Below are positions 8,204-15,555 of a stretch of DNA of 64,000 nt, in pieces. The DNA comes from Myxococcota bacterium (GTDB lineage Bacteria > Myxococcota_A > UBA9160 > UBA4427), in NCBI GenBank assembly GCA_030748735.1, contig JASMLK010000058.1, positions 1-64,000 on the forward strand, written 5' to 3'. Below the pieces are notes generated by a model. It saw nothing but the letters and a program-made list of their open reading frames with translations, searched no databases and was not told the DNA's origin. Made by a program: the position numbers and the translations under genes. Within the stretch, counting starts at the first letter, position 1, and each line of letters begins with the position of its first letter.

Positions 8204-9096
8204 CGGTTAGCGCGCCGGTCTTCGATATCCAGCGCTTCACCCTGCACGATGGGCCGGGGATCCGCACCCTGGTCTTCTTGAAGGGCTGCGCGCTGCATTG
8301 CCCCTGGTGCCAGAACCCCGAATCCCAGGACCACCGCCCCGTCATCGCCTTCTACCGCGAGCGTTGTGTCGAACGCTTCGATTGCCGAGGGGTTTGTCCG
8401 GAAGATGCGATTCGCAGTGAGGGCTTTCGGGTCGATCAGGGCAAGTGCACGGTCTGCGGGCTGTGCGTCGAAGCCTGCGCTTCTGGCGCGCTGCGTCTGG
8501 TCGGCGAGGCACATACACCCGAAGAGCTGATGGAAAAGGTGCGTGCCGACCTTCCGTACTATGAGAGTTCGGGCGGCGGGGTCACCTTTACGGGCGGGGA
8601 GCCGACGCTGCATCCGCATTTCCTCGGACGGGTCATCGAGATGTGCGCGGCCGAGTCGATCCACACGAACCTCGAAACCGCGGGTGTCTTTTCACTGGAG
8701 AAGTGGGCCGAGATCCTCGAGAAGCTCGACCTCATCTACTTCGATCTCAAGATCATGGACGCCGAGCAGCACGAGCGAGAACTCGGGGCGAGCTTCGACA
8801 CCATCCAGAAGAACGCCACGGCTCTCGTGGAGTTGGGGCTCCCGGTCGAATTCCGGATGCCCGTGATCCCCGACTACACCGACACGCAGGACAACATCGA
8901 ACGGGTGGCCGCATTCCTCCGCAAACTCGGGCAGACGGGGATCCACCTGCTCGCCTATCACAACATGGGCGAGGCGAAGATCGACATCATTTCGGGCGCG
9001 CAACCGCGACTTGGTAGGGCGCGACTCAGTGACGAACGCCTCGCCGAAGTGCGCGACGAGTTTCGACGGCGCGGGATCGAGATCTTGAACCCGTAG
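8200..9096 (+). CDS. Glycyl-radical-enzyme activating protein (radical SAM)
   Basis: A 298-residue activase that uses a [4Fe-4S] cluster and SAM to abstract hydrogen from the glycine of the upstream enzyme. The radical SAM motif is C30-x3-C34-x2-C37 (KGCALHCPWCQNPE). The ferredoxin-like insert with two further clusters follows (roughly residues 50-90, including CTVCGLCVEACASGAL), as in activases of the non-PFL glycyl radical enzymes. TGGEPTLHP is the SAM-binding GGE motif. It overlaps the glycyl radical gene by ATGA, so the two are translationally coupled. The following hairpin at 9093-9118 ends the unit. Confidence 0.93.
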   Translation: MTVSAPVFDIQRFTLHDGPGIRTLVFLKGCALHCPWCQNPESQDHRPVIAFYRERCVERFDCRGVCPEDAIRSEGFRVDQGKCTVCGLCVEACASGALRLVGEAHTPEELMEKVRADLPYYESSGGGVTFTGGEPTLHPHFLGRVIEMCAAESIHTNLETAGVFSLEKWAEILEKLDLIYFDLKIMDAEQHERELGASFDTIQKNATALVELGLPVEFRMPVIPDYTDTQDNIERVAAFLRKLGQTGIHLLAYHNMGEAKIDIISGAQPRLGRARLSDERLAEVRDEFRRRGIEILNP

Positions 9097-9118
9097 TCGC
9101 GGGCGATTCCCGCGCTAC
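9093..9118. terminator. Hairpin between the convergent activase and globin genes
   Basis: GTAG-T-CGCGGG, a 5-base loop CGATT, then CCCGCG-CTAC form a 10-bp stem with one bulged base. It covers the stop codon of the activase and reaches the stop of the globin. It lacks a U-tract, but its position between two convergent stops suggests a bidirectional terminator. Confidence 0.55.
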
Positions 9119-9576
9119 GACGCCTCTTGTGACTCGATCGTTTCTGGCGGAACGATCGAGTCTGCACTCTTGCCGGGAAGCTCGGCCACCATCAACTCGG
9201 CCAGGTATCGCAGCAGTTCGCGCCAGCTGTTCTCGAGTTCGGGGCTCCACTGGTCCCCCGACAGTTCGCTCATCGCCGTCAACATCGCGTCGATGAACTG
9301 CTCGTACATGGCCTCGACGACTTCGTACTCGACGTGCTTCGAGCCGAGCGACGACATGTTGATCGGGACCCAGGTGGCGCCGTCCACGTAGTCGAAGGCG
9401 TATACCAGGCTCTCGCGAACCATCTGGGAACTGGCGGCCGAATGGCGCGCGGTGAAGAGGTCTTCCAGCTCGGGGTCGGCATCGAAGAGGAGGGCATACA
9501 CCTTGTGGCAGAGTTCTACCTCGTGCTGGGTCAGGTATTCGAAACTGTTTCGGATGAGGTCCGCATCGACGGGCAT
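9115..9576 (-). CDS. Single-domain globin
   Basis: 153 residues with the pattern of bacterial flavohaemoglobin-type globin domains. The probable proximal (F8) histidine is H81 in SSLGSKHVEYEVVEAMY. A probable distal glutamine is Q51 in SSQMVRES, and the LF..DPELEDLF segment gives the CD-region Phe. There is no reductase domain, so it would bind O2 or NO and rely on another reductase or act as a scavenger or sensor. It is convergent with the glycyl radical operon; a role in protecting or sensing O2/NO near that enzyme is inference. The ribosome binding site is weak (GGAA). Confidence 0.78.
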   Translation of the reverse strand: MPVDADLIRNSFEYLTQHEVELCHKVYALLFDADPELEDLFTARHSAASSQMVRESLVYAFDYVDGATWVPINMSSLGSKHVEYEVVEAMYEQFIDAMLTAMSELSGDQWSPELENSWRELLRYLAELMVAELPGKSADSIVPPETIESQEAS

Positions 9577-9612
9577 TGGGGTTCCGGAGCACTGGTCAGC
9601 GAGTGGGCCGGT

Positions 9613-9848
9613 TCAACCTTGCGCATCGTGCCACGGTCCGGGCAGTTTCGCAGCAGTCGCGAACACGCCCCAGGCCCCGCAGCGGTCGCAGTCGACGTTG
9701 TTGCCGTAGCAGCAGAAGGGCGTCGTGAAGTCGTTGCCCTCGATGTAGGGGGGCAGGGTCGTCGAGAGCAGGGGCAGTTGTCGGTGACGAGGTTGCAGCG
9801 ATTGGTGACGTTCACCATGGCGCTCGGGTACGCCGCCGGCGGTTCCAT
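9613..9848 (-). pseudogene. Remnant of a radical SAM gene: N-terminal CNL motif joined out of frame to the C-terminus
   Basis: From an ATG at 9848 the frame reads a short leader, then MVNVTNRCNL, the canonical start of a radical SAM domain (VTNRCNLxC). Within about 10 codons the frame ends as meaningful protein. A neighbouring frame then reads a typical SPASM-like, cysteine-rich tail (PYIEGNDFTTPFCCYGNN followed by VDCDRCGAWGVF) to a stop at 9613. The core of roughly 200 or more residues expected between these ends is missing and the junction shifts frame. This is one of several end-only genes in the window. Confidence 0.65.
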
Positions 9849-9941
9849 GGTCAGGCGGCCTGCTCCGAGCGACACGGAGCCCGAGTCGGCCGACGCGTTG
9901 TCGTCGTGGTTGTTCGATGAGGGGGGGGCGGATCGCACTCG

Positions 9942-10862
9942 TCATGCCGACTCCAGGTGTCGCTTCAGGAAGTCGCGCATCGCCACGGCGGCGTGCTCGA
10001 ACGCTTCGCCCTCGTACGGGTTGAAGTGGTGGCCATCGATCATCACCAGTTCCTTCGGTTCGCCCGCGCGCTCGAATGCGGCGCAGGTAACCGCGGCCTC
10101 CGCGAGGCGGTCCTCGGTCGCCACGACGAGCAGCAAAGGCCGCGGGGCTACGTGTGCGATGCAGGCACCGGGATCCCATGCGGGTTCGGTGCCCGCCGCG
10201 TTCTCGAGCGCGACGGAGTTGAACCAGTTGGGCGCGCGCGATCCCGCCTCCCCGAACCATTCGGTCGATTCCGGCTGATCGAGAATGACGGGCCCCTCGA
10301 TCCCTTCACTCTGGATCACGGGGATCGGCCCCATCAAGGTGTGTTGCGTGTCCGCCAGCGAAGTGCCGCTCTCGTCGTAGAGCTGTTCTCGAATCGCGGC
10401 GTAGTGTTTGGCGGTGTCGCTGTAGTCCGCCTCGGCATAACCCGCGAAGGGTACGTTCGCGATCACCGCCTTCACGCGATCGTCGCAAGCCCCCACCACG
10501 ATGACTTCACCGCCGCTGTAACTGCTGCCCCAGATCGCGATGCGGTCGGCGTCGGTCCTCGGTTGATCGGACAGCCAGGTGATTGCGTGGCGATAGTCAC
10601 GTGCCTGGGCCCACGGGTTGATCTGCTGCCGCGGTTCTCCATCGCTGGCGCCGAGGTTGCGATGGTCATAGACGAGGACCGTCATCCCGGCATCGCACAG
10701 GGCCTCGGCGAAGCGGTCGAGCGCCATTTCCTTCACGGCTGAAAGACCGTGGGCCATCACGACGCCCGGCACCTCGGCATCGCCACGCGGCAGGTAGAGC
10801 CAACCCCGTAGCAGCGTTCCGCCGTGACCTTCGAAAGCGACGTCCTTGCGCTCGTTCACCAA
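9942..10862 (-). CDS. Alpha/beta hydrolase (dienelactone-hydrolase/acetyl-esterase-like)
   Basis: About 305 residues. VVMAHGLSAVKEM supplies the oxyanion-hole HG. AIWGSSYSGGEVI carries the nucleophile elbow GxSxxG (GSSYSG). IDGHHFNPYEGEAF near the C-terminus supplies a likely catalytic His. It fits the family of soluble alpha/beta hydrolases acting on esters or peptides; the substrate is not evident. The start is either TTG at 10862, directly abutting the upstream stop, or GTG three bases further in. It probably forms a two-gene unit with the small upstream protein of unknown function. Confidence 0.83.
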   Translation of the reverse strand: MVNERKDVAFEGHGGTLLRGWLYLPRGDAEVPGVVMAHGLSAVKEMALDRFAEALCDAGMTVLVYDHRNLGASDGEPRQQINPWAQARDYRHAITWLSDQPRTDADRIAIWGSSYSGGEVIVVGACDDRVKAVIANVPFAGYAEADYSDTAKHYAAIREQLYDESGTSLADTQHTLMGPIPVIQSEGIEGPVILDQPESTEWFGEAGSRAPNWFNSVALENAAGTEPAWDPGACIAHVAPRPLLLVVATEDRLAEAAVTCAAFERAGEPKELVMIDGHHFNPYEGEAFEHAAVAMRDFLKRHLESA

Positions 10863-11225
10863 CTAGCCGCCGAGCACTTTCTTCGATCGGTCCTGGAAGG
10901 TGCAGTCGTTGGTGCGCACGTGTCCGGGGTACTGCTGCTCGAACGCCCGGCAGATGTTCGGTCGCATTCGCCAGGTGCCGTCTTCTTCTGCGTAGAGCGA
11001 CTGCTCGATGAGCGTTTCGCTTGCTTCCCGGATCTCCCGGATTTCGACGTCTCTCGCTTCGACGCCATCGCCCTTCAGGTGTTCCACGAGACCGCAGACC
11101 GTGTCCGAAACGAGCGTGAACTTGACGTCCAGTTCCTCGTTCGTCGTGACGGTTGCTTCATAGGTATAAGGAAGGTCCTTGATGTACTTCGACCTCGGCC
11201 CGACGATGCGACGAACGATCCCCAT
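10863..11225 (-). CDS. Conserved-looking hypothetical protein, 120 aa
   Basis: Not recognised. The predicted start is the ATG at 11223-11225, preceded by AGGGGG. The protein is acidic and soluble, without signal or membrane segments. It has a central run of VKFTLVSDTVCGLVEHLKGD and two conserved-looking Cys-containing segments near the end (MRPNICRAFEQQYPGHV and TNDCTFQDRSKKV). Its stop directly precedes the hydrolase start, implying co-translation. A longer in-frame extension to 11384 exists but lacks a ribosome binding site. The frame and codon use look genuinely coding. Confidence 0.65.
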   Translation of the reverse strand: MGIVRRIVGPRSKYIKDLPYTYEATVTTNEELDVKFTLVSDTVCGLVEHLKGDGVEARDVEIREIREASETLIEQSLYAEEDGTWRMRPNICRAFEQQYPGHVRTNDCTFQDRSKKVLGG

Positions 11226-11364
11226 TTGAAGCCCCCTGGCGGAAAGACGAAAGAATAGTGCGCTGAATCGCTCTCCAGTATGTGCGCGGTCAGTTTGCTG
11301 CGGCGGGGTTCGAGCCAGGGTCGCGCCAAGGAGCGGGAATCCTCTGGTTTGCCGGCGGTCTCTG

Positions 11365-12012
11365 ATGGCGAGTCGCGAAGTCACACTTTCTGTACTCCGC
11401 CACGTGACACGTGCAACAGCCGCGCAGTCATGCGCGGAGGGCGAACGGTTGCGCGCGTGTCTGGACTCGATTCCCGAAGCGGTCGGTCGCGTCGTCTACG
11501 TCGACTCAGGCTCCACCGACGGCAGCGTCGAACTGGCGCAGTCGTACGGGGTTTCGGTCGTGAACCTCGACATGTCACGCCCATTCACCGCAGCCCGTGC
11601 GCGCAACGCAGGCTTCGAGCGACTGATGCGCGTGCACAATGGGCTCGTCTATGTCCAGTTCCTGGATGGCGATTGCAGTCTCGTCGAAGGATGGCTTGAA
11701 GAGGCCCTCGACTTGCTGGGCAACCATCCCGACTGGCTCGCCGTTTGTGGATGGCGACGAGAGCGACACCCCGCGGCCCTGGTCACGGCCTTGTTCACCA
11801 GCCCGCTTATGTTGACGCTGGTACTGGGGCTCTATGGCCTTCAGATCGTTCGGATCGCACGACGGTTGAACCCGGATCGCTTCCCCCTGCGACAACGCTT
11901 GCTCTGGGGTGTTTCGTGCCTGGTATCGCAGGTCCCGAAGATCCAGGGCCTGCTCACCTACCTGCGCAATCGGCGCCGCGGCACACAGCAGCAGCCCATC
12001 GAGTACAAGTAG
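11365..12012 (+). pseudogene. Family 2 glycosyltransferase, internally deleted and N-terminally damaged
   Basis: The frame contains EGERLRACLDSIPE, VVYVDSGSTDGSVELA and VQFLDGDCSLVEGWLEEAL, the nucleotide-sugar-binding and DxD region of a GT-A fold. The first beta strand that should precede EGERL (a hydrophobic run ending in RNE) is absent. After VCGWRRERHP the sequence jumps straight to a hydrophobic C-terminal segment (TALFTSPLMLTLVLGLYGL), where the family normally has over 100 residues with the acceptor-site ED motif. Only 215 residues remain. The deletion keeps the frame open but very probably destroys activity. Confidence 0.6.
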
Positions 12013-12320
12013 GGCGCGTCTCCTTCTGCCTCACCCCTCTGTAGCCCGATCGTCTTGGAAACGTGCGGTCCGATCGCGCGCTCATCGAGCCGCAGCGATT
12101 CCGCAACTCTCGCCCACCAGGAGTCTTGGGTCGAAATCTGTCGAAAACAATTGCGCGCAGGCAGGCGGCATCTTGCCCCATAGGCATTCGCCAGATCACG
12201 TTCATTCGCGCATTCGATCCGGAGGATCGATGCGCCGTCCGCCCATGATCCCCGTCATAGGACGCTGTCGGGGTTCACTGATAAGTTGGATGGCCACTTG
12301 GACACGACCAGAGGAATGTC
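12013..12320. other. 308-base intergenic region, probable promoter of the radical SAM operon
   Basis: No convincing coding frame. AGAGGA lies just upstream of the ATG at 12321, and an upstream ATG overlaps it in another frame (AATGTCATG). I see no strong inverted repeat or sigma-70 pair. Confidence 0.4.
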
Positions 12321-13268
12321 ATGAAATCCCCCAGTAACAACGAGCCGAGCCCCACCGAAACCGACCTTCAGGCCATTGCGAAGACACTCAAGCCTTTGTC
12401 GTTTCCCACCAGGTTCGCAGTCGAACTCTGCGCGGACTGCAACATGGCCTGCGCCATGTGCCATCACCCGCAGATGCGTCGACCCAAGGGTGTCATGCCG
12501 ATGGCGCTGTGGCAGAAGTGCGCCGACGAGATCGGCAAGCTGAAGCCCAAGACCGAAGTCTGGTTCTCGTTCTGTGGTGAACCGTTGCTCGAGCCGGACC
12601 TCCTCATCGAGATGCTCCAGTACGGGAAGGCCGCCGGGCTCGAGGCGATCAACATCAATACGAACGGGATGTACCTCACGCCACGCGTCGCGAAGGGGCT
12701 CCTCGAAGCGGGGGTCGACCTGATCGTGATCGGAATCGATGGTTTCGAAAAGAAGACGTACGAGTCGATCCGCATCGGCGGCGTGCGCGAAACGCTCTAC
12801 GAAAACGTCGAGACGCTCCTCGCGATCCGCGACGCGGGAAACTACGACACGGACGTCATGTGCCAGTTCATCGAAATGGACTCCAACGCCCACGAGTTCG
12901 AGGACTTCAGGCGCCATTGGCACGCCCACGGTGCCAGCGTAAAGGTGCGCAAGCAGCTGAGCTGGGGCGGGAAGTTCGAGAACAACCTCCAGATCCCAAC
13001 CGACGACCGCATCCCCTGCCCCTGGGCGATCACCATGATGCACGTCTTCTGGGACGGACGCGTGCCGCGGTGCCCCGGTGACACGGAAGGCGACGAGGGC
13101 GTGGGCAATGCCTGGCACGATTCGCTCGAGGATCTGTGGGCGCGGCTCGACCAGTACCGCTCGCTCCACATCGCTCGCGACTTCGAAGCGCTGCCCGAAC
13201 GCTGCCACACCTGTAAGGACTGGATGACCGGGGCAGCCAATCGACTTCGACCGCGGGCGGAGGGCTGA
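12321..13268 (+). CDS. Radical SAM/SPASM-domain protein
   Basis: A 315-residue radical SAM enzyme. The cluster motif C40-x3-C44-x2-C47 lies in ELCADCNMACAMCHHP, and FSFCGEPLLEPDL gives the GGE-equivalent region (CGEP). A C-terminal SPASM-like region has IPCPWAITMMHVFWDGRV, RCPGDTEGD and ERCHTCKDW, supplying ligands for an auxiliary cluster. Such enzymes modify peptides, sugars or carrier-bound substrates. The next gene starts 4 bases after its stop and encodes an acyltransferase-carrier protein fusion, so the two surely work together. No precursor peptide gene is visible within the unit. Confidence 0.85.
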   Translation: MKSPSNNEPSPTETDLQAIAKTLKPLSFPTRFAVELCADCNMACAMCHHPQMRRPKGVMPMALWQKCADEIGKLKPKTEVWFSFCGEPLLEPDLLIEMLQYGKAAGLEAININTNGMYLTPRVAKGLLEAGVDLIVIGIDGFEKKTYESIRIGGVRETLYENVETLLAIRDAGNYDTDVMCQFIEMDSNAHEFEDFRRHWHAHGASVKVRKQLSWGGKFENNLQIPTDDRIPCPWAITMMHVFWDGRVPRCPGDTEGDEGVGNAWHDSLEDLWARLDQYRSLHIARDFEALPERCHTCKDWMTGAANRLRPRAEG

Positions 13269-13272
13269 GTCG

Positions 13273-14256
13273 ATGAAATCGCTCTACTTCTGTGGGGCCG
13301 GCAACTCCGAAGGGATTCGCCTGGCCCAGACGATCAACCGCGAAGAGCAACGTTGGAGCGAGATGTTCGTGCTCGACGACGATGCGTCGAGACACGGTAC
13401 GAAGCTGCTGGGTTGCGAGATCATCGGTGGCTTCGACGTACTCGCTGACGTCGACCCCGAGACTTCGGAGGTCGTCAACCTGGTGGCACGCCAGACGCGA
13501 GGCCGCAGCGCAGCGCGCAAGAAGATCGCGTCATATGGCGTGCCCTTCACGCGACTGGTGAGTCCGAACGTCGATACCTACGGTGCCGAGGTCGCGCATG
13601 ACGCGATCGTCTACCACAACGCGACCATTGGTCCCGAAACCGTCGTCGGCGAAGGAAGTGTCGTCTTCATGGGGGCGGTCGTGGGACATGAGGCAATCGT
13701 CGGCAAGAGTTGCGTCATGGCCGCCAACTCGGTGCTCAACGCACGCGTGGAACTGGGGGAAGGCGTCTATGTCGGGACGAACGCGACGATCTTGCCGGAG
13801 ACCAAGGTCGGGGCCTTCGCAACGATCGGTGCTGGTTCGGTCGTGCTCGAAGACGTACCCGCAGGTGCGACGGTGATCGGCGTGCCGGGTGAGGTATTGA
13901 GCAGTCCGGCAGCCAATCGTGCGGCGACGGAAGAACCCGAAGTGCAGATCGATCACGAACTCGAGAAGACGATCTGCAAGATCTGGCAGGACGTCCTCGC
14001 TGTCCCCGTGGTCGAAGTGGGACACAACTTCTTCGATGTCGGTGGGAGTTCGCTGCTCGCAGTACGCATGCGCGACCACCTGCACGAGGAAACGGGAAAC
14101 AAGATCTCACTCACCGATGTCTTCCGTTTTCCGACGGTGCGCTCGCTCGCGGCCCACGTGGTTTCGAACCGCGGCAACGCGGCTCCACCCAAGGCCGCCC
14201 CCTCGCGCGCGGCCATCCGCCGCGAGTTCCACGCACGCTGGCGCAAGACGCACTAA
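13273..14256 (+). CDS. NeuD/PglD-type acyltransferase fused to a peptidyl/acyl carrier domain
   Basis: 327 residues in two parts. Residues about 1-210 follow the sugar O/N-acyltransferase NeuD/PglD plan: a Rossmann-like N-terminus (MKSLYFCGAGNSEGIRLA), then hexapeptide repeats of a left-handed beta-helix (from about 105 to 205), with a likely catalytic His at 139 (VVGHEAIVG). Residues about 227-305 are a carrier-protein domain with the phosphopantetheine site NFFDVGGSSLLAVRM (Ser260), closest in style to NRPS-type carriers. A basic tail follows. The fusion suggests an acyl or aminoacyl group is held on the carrier and passed to, or modified by, the beta-helix domain. Coupled to the radical SAM gene upstream. 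No adenylation domain or phosphopantetheinyl transferase is nearby. Confidence 0.85.
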   Translation: MKSLYFCGAGNSEGIRLAQTINREEQRWSEMFVLDDDASRHGTKLLGCEIIGGFDVLADVDPETSEVVNLVARQTRGRSAARKKIASYGVPFTRLVSPNVDTYGAEVAHDAIVYHNATIGPETVVGEGSVVFMGAVVGHEAIVGKSCVMAANSVLNARVELGEGVYVGTNATILPETKVGAFATIGAGSVVLEDVPAGATVIGVPGEVLSSPAANRAATEEPEVQIDHELEKTICKIWQDVLAVPVVEVGHNFFDVGGSSLLAVRMRDHLHEETGNKISLTDVFRFPTVRSLAAHVVSNRGNAAPPKAAPSRAAIRREFHARWRKTH

Positions 14257-14260
14257 CAGT

Positions 14261-14277
14261 CCGGGCTAGAGGCCCGG
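14261..14277 (+). terminator. Hairpin after the NeuD-carrier fusion gene
   Basis: CCGGGC, loop TAGAG, GCCCGG, starting 4 bases after the stop at 14256. No U-tract. The next gene is convergent. Confidence 0.45.
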
Positions 14278-14401
14278 CCGGTCCGGAACGTCACAGACCG
14301 GCTCGCAACCGAAGTCCCAGGATCGCCCACCGGGTGCGGAGGTGTCATGACGAATGTCATGCAAGTCGCGCGCAGCGGAAAGCGGCGTGCGAACGCTTGC
14401 G

Positions 14402-15067
14402 TCAGGCTTCGCTGGATGCGATGTGCTCGAGTTCTTCTCGGTCCTGGATCTCGATATGGCCCTTCACGGTACGGAGCAGGCCGTCGCGTTCGAAGCGCCT
14501 CAGAACGCGAATCGCGGTCTCTACGGTCGTACCCGCCAATTCTGCGAGGTCTCGTCGCGTGAGATCGGCTTCGCCGTCGGGACTCGCTCTGAGTAGCGCG
14601 CGTGCAAGTCGAGCGGGAACGCGCTCGTATGCGAACACCGGCAACTGTGCCTGGGCGTCCCGAAGCCTACGTGCAACGACGCGCAGGACATCCATCGCGG
14701 CCGCGGGTTCTTCTTCGATGAGCTGCTGGAAGGTCGAGCGCGGGAGCCACCAGGCGGCCCCCTCGGTCGTGGCTTCGGCGCTCGACGGATAGGTGTCCTG
14801 GCCGATGGTCGCGAGCGCGCCGAAGACCTCGCCGGGTCCGAGTACATCGAGCGTCGTGATCTGGCCGCGCGACGAAGACTTGTACAGCCTTACCTGCCCC
14901 TGCTTCACGATCCACAGTCGCTCGGCGTCTTCCCCTTCGAAGTAGAGCACTCGGCGTGCTTCGAAGGGGCAGCTTCGAAGCAGGGGGGCGAGGCGCGCAC
15001 GGCGCTCGCGTGAAAGAGCGCGAAAGACTTCGGCCGATTCCAGTTCCGCGTTTGTTTCAGCGTGCAA
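14402..15067 (-). CDS. Crp/Fnr-family transcriptional regulator
   Basis: 221 residues. The N-terminal cyclic-nucleotide-binding-like beta barrel spans about residues 15-130 (WIVKQGQVRLYK, LGPGEVFGALA). A dimer helix follows, then a C-terminal winged helix with LTRRDLAELAGTTVETAIRVL as the DNA-recognition region. The cysteine set of O2-sensing Fnr is absent (one Cys, in LRSCPFEARR), so direct FeS sensing is unlikely; NO/haem or another signal is possible. It is divergent from a hemerythrin gene, and the leftward Coq4-MoaD-molybdoenzyme operon lies beyond. Control of anaerobic or nitrosative functions is a reasonable inference. Confidence 0.88.
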   Translation of the reverse strand: MHAETNAELESAEVFRALSRERRARLAPLLRSCPFEARRVLYFEGEDAERLWIVKQGQVRLYKSSSRGQITTLDVLGPGEVFGALATIGQDTYPSSAEATTEGAAWWLPRSTFQQLIEEEPAAAMDVLRVVARRLRDAQAQLPVFAYERVPARLARALLRASPDGEADLTRRDLAELAGTTVETAIRVLRRFERDGLLRTVKGHIEIQDREELEHIASSEA

Positions 15068-15086
15068 GGCGCGAGGCCTCCGTGGT

Positions 15087-15104
15087 TGCTGCTATGTTGC
15101 AGCA
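15087..15104. promoter_or_regulatory. Inverted repeat between the crp/fnr-like and hemerythrin genes
   Basis: TGCTGC (15087-15092) and GCAGCA (15099-15104) form a perfect 6-bp dyad with a 6-base spacer, midway in the 77-base divergent promoter gap. The half-site differs from the classic TTGAT/ATCAA Fnr box. It covers the upstream ATG at 15094, which argues for the GTG start at 15145 for the hemerythrin. Confidence 0.45.
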
Positions 15105-15144
15105 CGTTGTCGAGTTTGCCCAGCGAGACCGCGGAGAATCGCAC

Positions 15145-15543
15145 GTGAGTCATCAAGCGATCAGTGAACATCGTCGCCTCGAAAGGCTGCTTGCGGCCCT
15201 GACTCAGGCCTTCGAAGACGGCGATTCCAGCGAAGACCTCTGGAGTGCGTTCGAATCGGTATCGAATGAGTTGGATACCCACTTCGAGCGCGAAGATGGC
15301 TTGTACTTTCCCGCGATCCTGGCCCTGCGGCCCGACCTCAAGTCAGCCTTCGAGGGGGCCAGTCGCCGCCACGTCTGGTTTCGGGAGCAACTCCGGTTGA
15401 TTGGCGATCACCTCAGGCACGATGACGAAGAAGGGGCGTCGGGGATCTTCAAAGTCTTCTACGAGTCCTTCCATTCGCACGAAGCGTTGGAGGAGCGGCT
15501 TCTCTCCGAAGTCACGGAACTCGACGAGGACGCGCAGGACTGA
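15145..15543 (+). CDS. Hemerythrin-domain protein
   Basis: 132 residues of a four-helix-bundle, diiron hemerythrin type. Iron-ligand pattern: SEHRRLERLL in helix A (His), DTHFEREDGLYFPAIL in helix B (HxxxE), RRHVWFREQL in helix C, and ESFHSHEALEERLL in helix D (HxxxE). Such proteins bind O2 or NO, or store or repair iron. The GTG at 15145 is preferred because GGAG stands 8 bases upstream, and the alternative ATG at 15094 lies within a dyad. It is divergent from a Crp/Fnr-like regulator, as is common for NO-stress hemerythrins. It is convergent with the NrfD gene of the molybdoenzyme operon. Confidence 0.82.
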   Translation: MSHQAISEHRRLERLLAALTQAFEDGDSSEDLWSAFESVSNELDTHFEREDGLYFPAILALRPDLKSAFEGASRRHVWFREQLRLIGDHLRHDDEEGASGIFKVFYESFHSHEALEERLLSEVTELDEDAQD

Positions 15544-15555
15544 TCCGCTTCCTCT

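Noticed and set aside
9093-9118. The GTAG...CTAC hairpin as another copy of the repeat at 27567-27662
   Set aside because: Only the outer GTAG/CTAC letters agree; the stem sequence differs, and its place between convergent stops is explained by termination.
12013-12320. A RiPP precursor peptide gene upstream of the radical SAM/SPASM gene
   Set aside because: No short frame with a ribosome binding site and a leader/core-like sequence was found in the 308-base gap; the frames present are Arg-rich shadows.
15094-15144. Upstream ATG start for the hemerythrin gene
   Set aside because: It lies inside the dyad at 15087-15104 and has no ribosome binding site, while GTG at 15145 has GGAG 8 bases upstream.
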